Assembly (NCBI GenBank): GCA_037013685.1
Contig: CM072906.1
Location: 1,178,001 to 1,242,000 of the forward strand
Length of the DNA: 64,000 bases
Reading direction: 5' to 3'
Source of the DNA: Acridotheres tristis
Lineage: Eukaryota; Chordata; Aves; Passeriformes; Sturnidae
Positions 59,179 through 64,000 of this stretch are shown in pieces. The notes below the pieces were generated by a model that was not told the DNA's origin, did not search any database, and worked only from the letters and a program-made list of their open reading frames with translations. Each line of letters opens with the position of its first letter. Within the stretch, counting starts at the first letter, position 1. Both the position numbers and the translations under genes were made by a program.

Positions 59179-59703
59179 GCTGGGGCTCAGGGTTCCCTGA
59201 ACATGAGCACATGGGGACAGGGCCCTCTTGTAGTGAGGAAGGGGTTAATAAGGTCCGGGTCTGTGGCTGCTCTCCCAGCACAGGCTCACCCCACAGAGGC
59301 AGCCTCAGCTCCGGGCTGGGTTATGGTGAATTCCCTTCCCCAGGCAGCAGCAGCCCCTGAGTGTCCCCTGGAGCTGCAGAGAGCCCCAGAGGCTGCCCCT
59401 GCCCTGCTTTTACCTGGGCCCAGCCAAACCTGTGTTTTCTCAAGTACCTATAAGTACCAGCAGTCAGCATTTTGCATCAACTCATGGGAAAATTTCTATA
59501 GGTAAGAAGCAATAAAAGAAAATAAACCTAACCCCAACACCCTTCTAGAGGCAGTAGCTGATGTGCTGGTGAAAGCTCTGCAGGGGCAACTGATTAAGGT
59601 TTAAAGTGGGTTTCACTCAAGAGGAGCAAAACAGGCATTCAAGCACAGAAAAAGCAGCTGGAGGAGAAGCAAGATTTTAACATGCAAAGGCAGAAAAATC
59701 ATC

Positions 59704-59787
59704 ACTGAAGCACAGAACGGGTTAGAAAGGACCTTAAAGATCATCTCATTCCACACCCTGCCATGGGCAGGGACACCTTCTACTAAA
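59704..59787 (-). mobile_element. CR1 LINE 3'-tail fragment
   Basis: GTTAGAAAGGACCTTAAAGA, then TCATCTCATTCCACACCCTG and GGGCAGGGACACCTTCTACT, is a reversed CR1 tail, truncated after about 80 bp. Confidence 0.82.
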
Positions 59788-62700
59788 ATGACAAGGCTGA
59801 AACGGCAGCACAAAAATCTGAAGAGCAGCACTTGCCCCACAGAGAGCAAAACCCCTCCAGAAGAACCTGCATGGACAGACACACTCCCAGTGTTTTTAAG
59901 ACATGAGAGCCACTCTTGAAGCTCTGAAGCAGTCCCTGGTTGAAGGTGAGATGCCAGGAAGATCCAAGGTAAACAGTTTTCAGAGCCTGCAGGAGGCCCC
60001 CAGATGAATGCTCGGTACAGCAATTTTCTCATCAGAAAGATCCTATAGAACTGTGATTCAAAATGTGAAAGAACTCCCCACAAGGTCTCCAGGTACCCCT
60101 GCTGCCCTTGTCTCACATGACCAGCCACGTTCTGCAGTCACTGACACAGCTCTTCCAGATGACCAAACATGCTGAAATCACAGCAAAGCCAAAGGGATTG
60201 CCCTTTGTGCTGCAAAAACCCCACTTTTTCTCCATGTGTCACCACCCCTACATTAGATTTATTTGTCCCTGGTAGAGACTTAGTGAGGGTGACACTTGAG
60301 GAGCTGATGGCACAAAACAACATCTTATTTCCCCACACCTCACAAGAAACCAGGGCCAAAACCACAGGTCAGGGTATCTGCAGGAGCTCAGCCATGCTCA
60401 TCCATATCCAAAGTTCTGATGCAGGAAAGGCCTGTTTCGAGGGCTTCTGATACAGACTGAGGCACTCTAAGGGTTAATGTCACCCGTCTGTCACACAAGA
60501 ATTCTGAACAGGGGAAAGGGTTCATCTCAAATACCATGGGGGGAAGAAGGGCCCACTGAGAGCAGCAAGGAGAGGCACAGTTAGTGCTGAGCTGATAACT
60601 CATCCAGCCCGGGTTAAATTGATGATGTATTTTGTGAGTTCCAGGCACTCTCCCAGGAACACTGATGCAGCTCCTTGGTATGAATCCAAGGGAGTTATCT
60701 CTCAGTCATTCTGCCTCCTTGTTAAAGGTAGGAAGAAAAATGACCTTTATTATCAATTCCAAATTGTTCTCCAACTGAATTACCTGCAAGGAGGTGAGGT
60801 TATTTTAGGAAATACACGGAGTCCTGTATTTTTAGCTCTGTGAACCTGCCCTGTAAGAATCTAAAGACTGTTGCTGATGTTTTCCAGTATGAGGAGTTCG
60901 TGCCTTTTGGCTGATCCATCCACCCAAGGCTCTCCTGTGGGGATAAGGGAGGGTGGGGGGCCCGAGGAAGGACAGCAAGTCAGTGAGCAGACTGAACCTC
61001 AGCCTTGGGCTTTAGCCACACGTGGCAATGAAATCAGGAAGCTGCACAACTTCCCAAGTCTCACTGGAGCACTGACTGCATGTAACACCTGCCAGCTTCA
61101 GGGTGTCCAGCTCGGCTGGCTGGGGAAGGAGCAAGGCAGGATTCCACAGAAGGAAGTTTTATATAAGGGCTTTAATAAGGGACTCTGAAGGAACAAAACC
61201 TTCCTCCCAAGCTGAGGAGCATCCCCTCTTGGCTACAAACTTCCAGGGAAACAGCCTCCTCCTGTGCACACAGAGTGCTCTCCACACTGGGCATGGACAT
61301 CTCTGCCTGTAATGATCACTCAAGACTTGTGAGTGCACCAGGAAAAAACATTAAACTAAACCTGCTGGAAGGTGTTTTACAAGAAGAGTCATGTTGGACA
61401 CTTCAGGGATTTTTTTGGCTGCCTCTGAGCTGAAGGTTTTGGAGCCCCGGCTGTGCCTGCACACACGGAGCAGAGATTTCTCATTTCATACATCATTTAC
61501 TCCTGCAGTGATTCCACAAAGTCACAACACGTCCCTAATACACAGAACGGGAGAAATCCATTCTTCTCATGATAATGGCTCAGGTTGGAGATCCTGAGCA
61601 GAGATTTCTCAGCACAGCAATGCCTCTCACTCCAGGATAATCACATGTCCTTAATAGAGAAATACAAGGCCAACCCAGGAAAGCACCAACCCCTCACAGT
61701 CAGAGGATCCTGCTTTCAACAGGAGCTTTCCCTCAGCCCTAAGTGGAGCCTGATTCTCACTGGAATCGATCAGAGAAGGAAAGATGCCTGGGGAGGGTAC
61801 CATGAAGCATCCAGACCCCTTTCCATAACCTGGGGTACCAGCAGCAGTTAAACCAATCTAAAGAGTTATGACACATTTGCGAGCTCAGGTTTGGTTTAAG
61901 AGTCCCCCAGTCAGGACTGAGCTGTTTTTGACTGCTCTGCCATCCCATTGCTCCCTTCCCTGCTCCCTGCCAGCCCTGCAGGCAGAGTGGAGCTCTGCAG
62001 GGTGGGAACTCCTGGCCCTTGGCTGAAGTTTCAGCCATACTGAGATAAAGCACAACTCCAACAGGGACTGTAATAACAGGGATAAAAAAAATATATAAAT
62101 TTTTTAAAATAGCAAGTGAGAGCAAGAGAACTAGGAAGGAAAAGGAGGATGACACGAGGAGTGAAGCTGTCAAGGGGAACACTGCAGTTTAAAGCTGCAG
62201 GGTATGACCAGGAGAGCTGCCAGGCTGGCTGAGCCCTGTGCTGGGAATCCACTGGAGCTGGAGCTCCTGGGGAACAGCAGAGACAAGGGGCAAGCTCAGC
62301 TCGATGCCTCACCCACCCCAACAACGACTGCAAGGAGTCCCAGGGCTGTAGCAAGTTGTAAAACCTCACCAGGTAAAGCCCCCAGGGGAAATTCAACTCA
62401 AAAATGGGTCCAGGACAGCCATCATAAAAAAAACCCCCAGAGATTGCAGGGAATCTTACACCCCAGCCAAAGGAATGAGCTGGTTCCTCTGCTGCAAGTC
62501 TCACTAGAGATGCCCTGGTGAGAGCTGGCAGGAAGGTAGCAAAGCAAAATAATTCAATGCAGTGGTAAATGAAGTTCACTGACTTGTAATAGAAATTCGT
62601 GTCCATCTTCAGAAAAAAGTCACAATTTTCTTCGGAGGATATGGGGGGAAGAAAACAAACTTTAATCAGATGCCTAATGTTCCATCCCAAATCCATTTGG

Positions 62701-63329
62701 CAAAGTCTGGCAAAGGAAGTACACTTTAAAATGTTACCAAAGGGAAGGGACCAGCAGTAGGACAGAGCATGTTAAAGTGAAAAATTAAATTAAAGGCTCG
62801 GGGGAGAACTTATTAAAAACCTAATAGCGTGAGATTTTTCATGCCTCTGTTTGGTCTCCAAAACACTGATTTTTTTAGAGATCAGCAAAGATGGGAAAGG
62901 ATATATGAAAGAATATACTGACTAATACATGTATCTTCTATAATTTATACAAAATCTATCTGCCTCGTGTCCTGAGAACCTGGGATCCTTCTATGCTGCT
63001 TCAGCAAACAAACAAGACCCCAATTAACTCCACCAGACACAAAGCACAACACAACTCCTGCTCCTTGGCTCACACACACACTGGATAAACACAGACACAA
63101 TCTGCCTCTGCAGGCTTCTCTGACCCTCAGAAATGAGGAGAAAATGTTTGATGCCCAGCAACAGGTGAATTATCCCAAGGCTATGAGGGGCCCTGGGGAA
63201 TCTCTGCCCTCCTGCCCTAGACCTGCTTCCATGAGCCAAGCGACTGCTCTGGAATCTCCCTGGTGGCTGTGGGGGACAGCACCAGCCCTGCCTGGGTGCT
63301 CCTTCTGTGTGAGCTGAACATTCCCCATC

Positions 63330-63990
63330 CAGTGTTCCAGGCTAGGGCAGAGTGGCTGGAAATGGATCTGGTGGGAGGAGCTGAACAGCAGCTGAACGTG
63401 CCCAGGTGTGCCCAGGTGGCCAAAAGGGCCAATGGCACCTGGGCTGTGCCAGGAGCAGGGCAGGGCTGTCCCCTGTGCTGGCACTGGTGGCTCACCCTGA
63501 ATAATGGGGTCAGTCCTGGGGCAGGACAGACCCTGAGGGGCTGGAGCGTGTCCAGGGAAGGGAACGGAGCTGGGAAGGGTCTGGAGCCCCAGGAGAGGCT
63601 GAGGGAGCTGGGAAGGGGCTCAGCCTGGAGAAAAGGAGGCTCAGGGGGGCCCTTGTGGCTCTGCACAACTCCCTGACAGGAGGGGACAGCCGGGGGGGAT
63701 TTGGGATCTGTTCCCAGGGAACAGGGACAGGAGGAGAGGGAACGGCCTCAGGCTGGGCCAGGGGAGGTCAGGGTGGATATTGGGGAAATTCCTTCACTGA
63801 AGGAGCTGTAAAGCATTGAAAGGGGCTGCCCAAGGAAATGGCAGAGTCTCCTTCCCTGGCAGTGCTCCAAAATCCACGTGGATGCGGCACTTGAGGACGC
63901 TGTTCACGGGGAACATGGAAGTGCTCTGGGCTGACGGCTGGACTTGATCTTCAGACCGTTTTCCAACCTGAGCAATTCTGTGATTGCGAA
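63330..63990 (+). mobile_element. CR1 LINE 3' fragment, about 660 bp, near the window end
   Basis: It holds GTGCCCAGGTGTGCCCAGGT, AAAAGGGCCAATGGCACCTG, GGCTGGAGCGTGTCCAGGGA and CCTGACAGGAGGGGACAGCC, then a tail GACTTGATCTTCAGACCGTT and CAACCTGAGCAATTCTGTGA. It is the same subfamily as 25966-26427 and 57310-57985, with a different segment after GGGTGGATATTGGGG. Confidence 0.9.
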
Positions 63991-64000
63991 GCATTTGAGG

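Larger units (their letters stand above)
58047..59539 (+). mobile_element. Solo endogenous retrovirus LTR of about 1.49 kb with internal minisatellites
   Basis: It begins TGTCTTGGTTTGAAAGACAG and ends CCTAACCCCAACA, giving TG...CA ends. The first 155 bp match the LTR at 1171-1882. Two AATAAA motifs lie within about 40 bp of the 3' end. The 6-bp flanks CTCTTC (58041-58046) and CCCTTC (59540-59545) look like a target duplication with one change, a length typical of ERVK-like insertions. No gag, pol or env sequence is seen. Two tandem arrays account for about 660 bp of its length. Confidence 0.75.
33591..64000 (-). other. GALNT17: Part of the preceding GALNT17 intron, at least 30.4 kb, open at the window end
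   Basis: Everything above the exon at 33407-33590 appears to be the upstream intron, because no exon encoding the signal anchor is seen. Identified contents are tandem arrays at 33.6-34.1, 35.0 and 46.7 kb, CR1 pieces at 37.4, 39.4, 41.1, 42.2, 49.0, 51.3, 51.7, 51.8-52.2, 54.1-54.8, 55.8, 57.3-58.0, 59.7 and 63.3-64.0 kb, and a solo LTR at 58.0-59.5 kb. The stretches 35090-37399, 37741-39369, 42346-46655, 46797-49035, 49086-51299, 52196-54139, 55989-57309 and 59788-63329 hold nothing I can name, apart from a purine-rich patch near 52.9-53.0 kb. An unrelated gene or lncRNA on either strand cannot be excluded by eye. Confidence 0.65.

Noticed and set aside
58233..59505. Open frames of 375 and 262 codons on the plus strand, Gly/Arg/Asp/Gln-rich
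   Set aside because: They lie inside the solo LTR and consist mostly of its two minisatellites, with no retroviral or cellular domain.

Overview
The window is vertebrate nuclear DNA, most likely from a bird and probably a songbird. The evidence is a set of exons with canonical splice sites, about 25 CR1 LINE 3'-end fragments of avian type, and two LTRs of a kind I recognise from passerine genomes. There is no bacterial-style gene organisation. The only protein-coding gene I can support is GALNT17 (WBSCR17), a GT27 polypeptide GalNAc-transferase-like protein. It lies on the minus strand, and three consecutive internal exons are visible at 33407-33590, 10713-10879 and 942-1116. Their phases join without a gap to encode 174 residues, from the end of the stem region to the metal-binding DxH (Asp-Ala-His) motif. 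The first exon (signal anchor) and all exons after the DxH exon lie outside the window.

Layout, left to right on the plus strand. 1-941 is intron downstream of the DxH exon. 942-1116 is that exon, followed only 54 bases away by a 712-bp sense-oriented LTR (1171-1882). 1117-10712 is a 9.6-kb intron. 10713-10879 is the second visible exon. 10880-33406 is a 22.5-kb intron with many CR1 pieces, a 19-copy 41-bp minisatellite (17.0-17.8 kb), a 40-bp minisatellite (21.5-21.9 kb), a nested CR1 pair (25.7-26.5 kb) and an AAAGG pentanucleotide array (30.2-30.4 kb). 33407-33590 is the third visible exon. Directly upstream of it, in the gene's sense, are two minisatellites (33.6-34.1 kb). 33591-64000 is at least 30.4 kb of the preceding intron. 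It holds a compound trinucleotide microsatellite (35.0 kb), a CCCTT array (46.7 kb), an inverted pair of very similar CR1 copies (51.8 and 54.4 kb), and a 1.49-kb solo LTR carrying two internal minisatellites (58.0-59.5 kb). It ends in a further CR1 copy (63.3-64.0 kb).

The window is therefore almost entirely intron, and its unusual content is repeat architecture. There is an LTR against one exon, minisatellites against another, two purine-asymmetric pentanucleotide arrays on opposite strands, and two LTRs that share a 5' module but differ downstream. I found no undescribed gene system. The long open frames seen here lie in stop-free tandem repeats or in CR1 fragments, or have no recognisable domain. 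Family names come from recognition by eye; no database or alignment was run.
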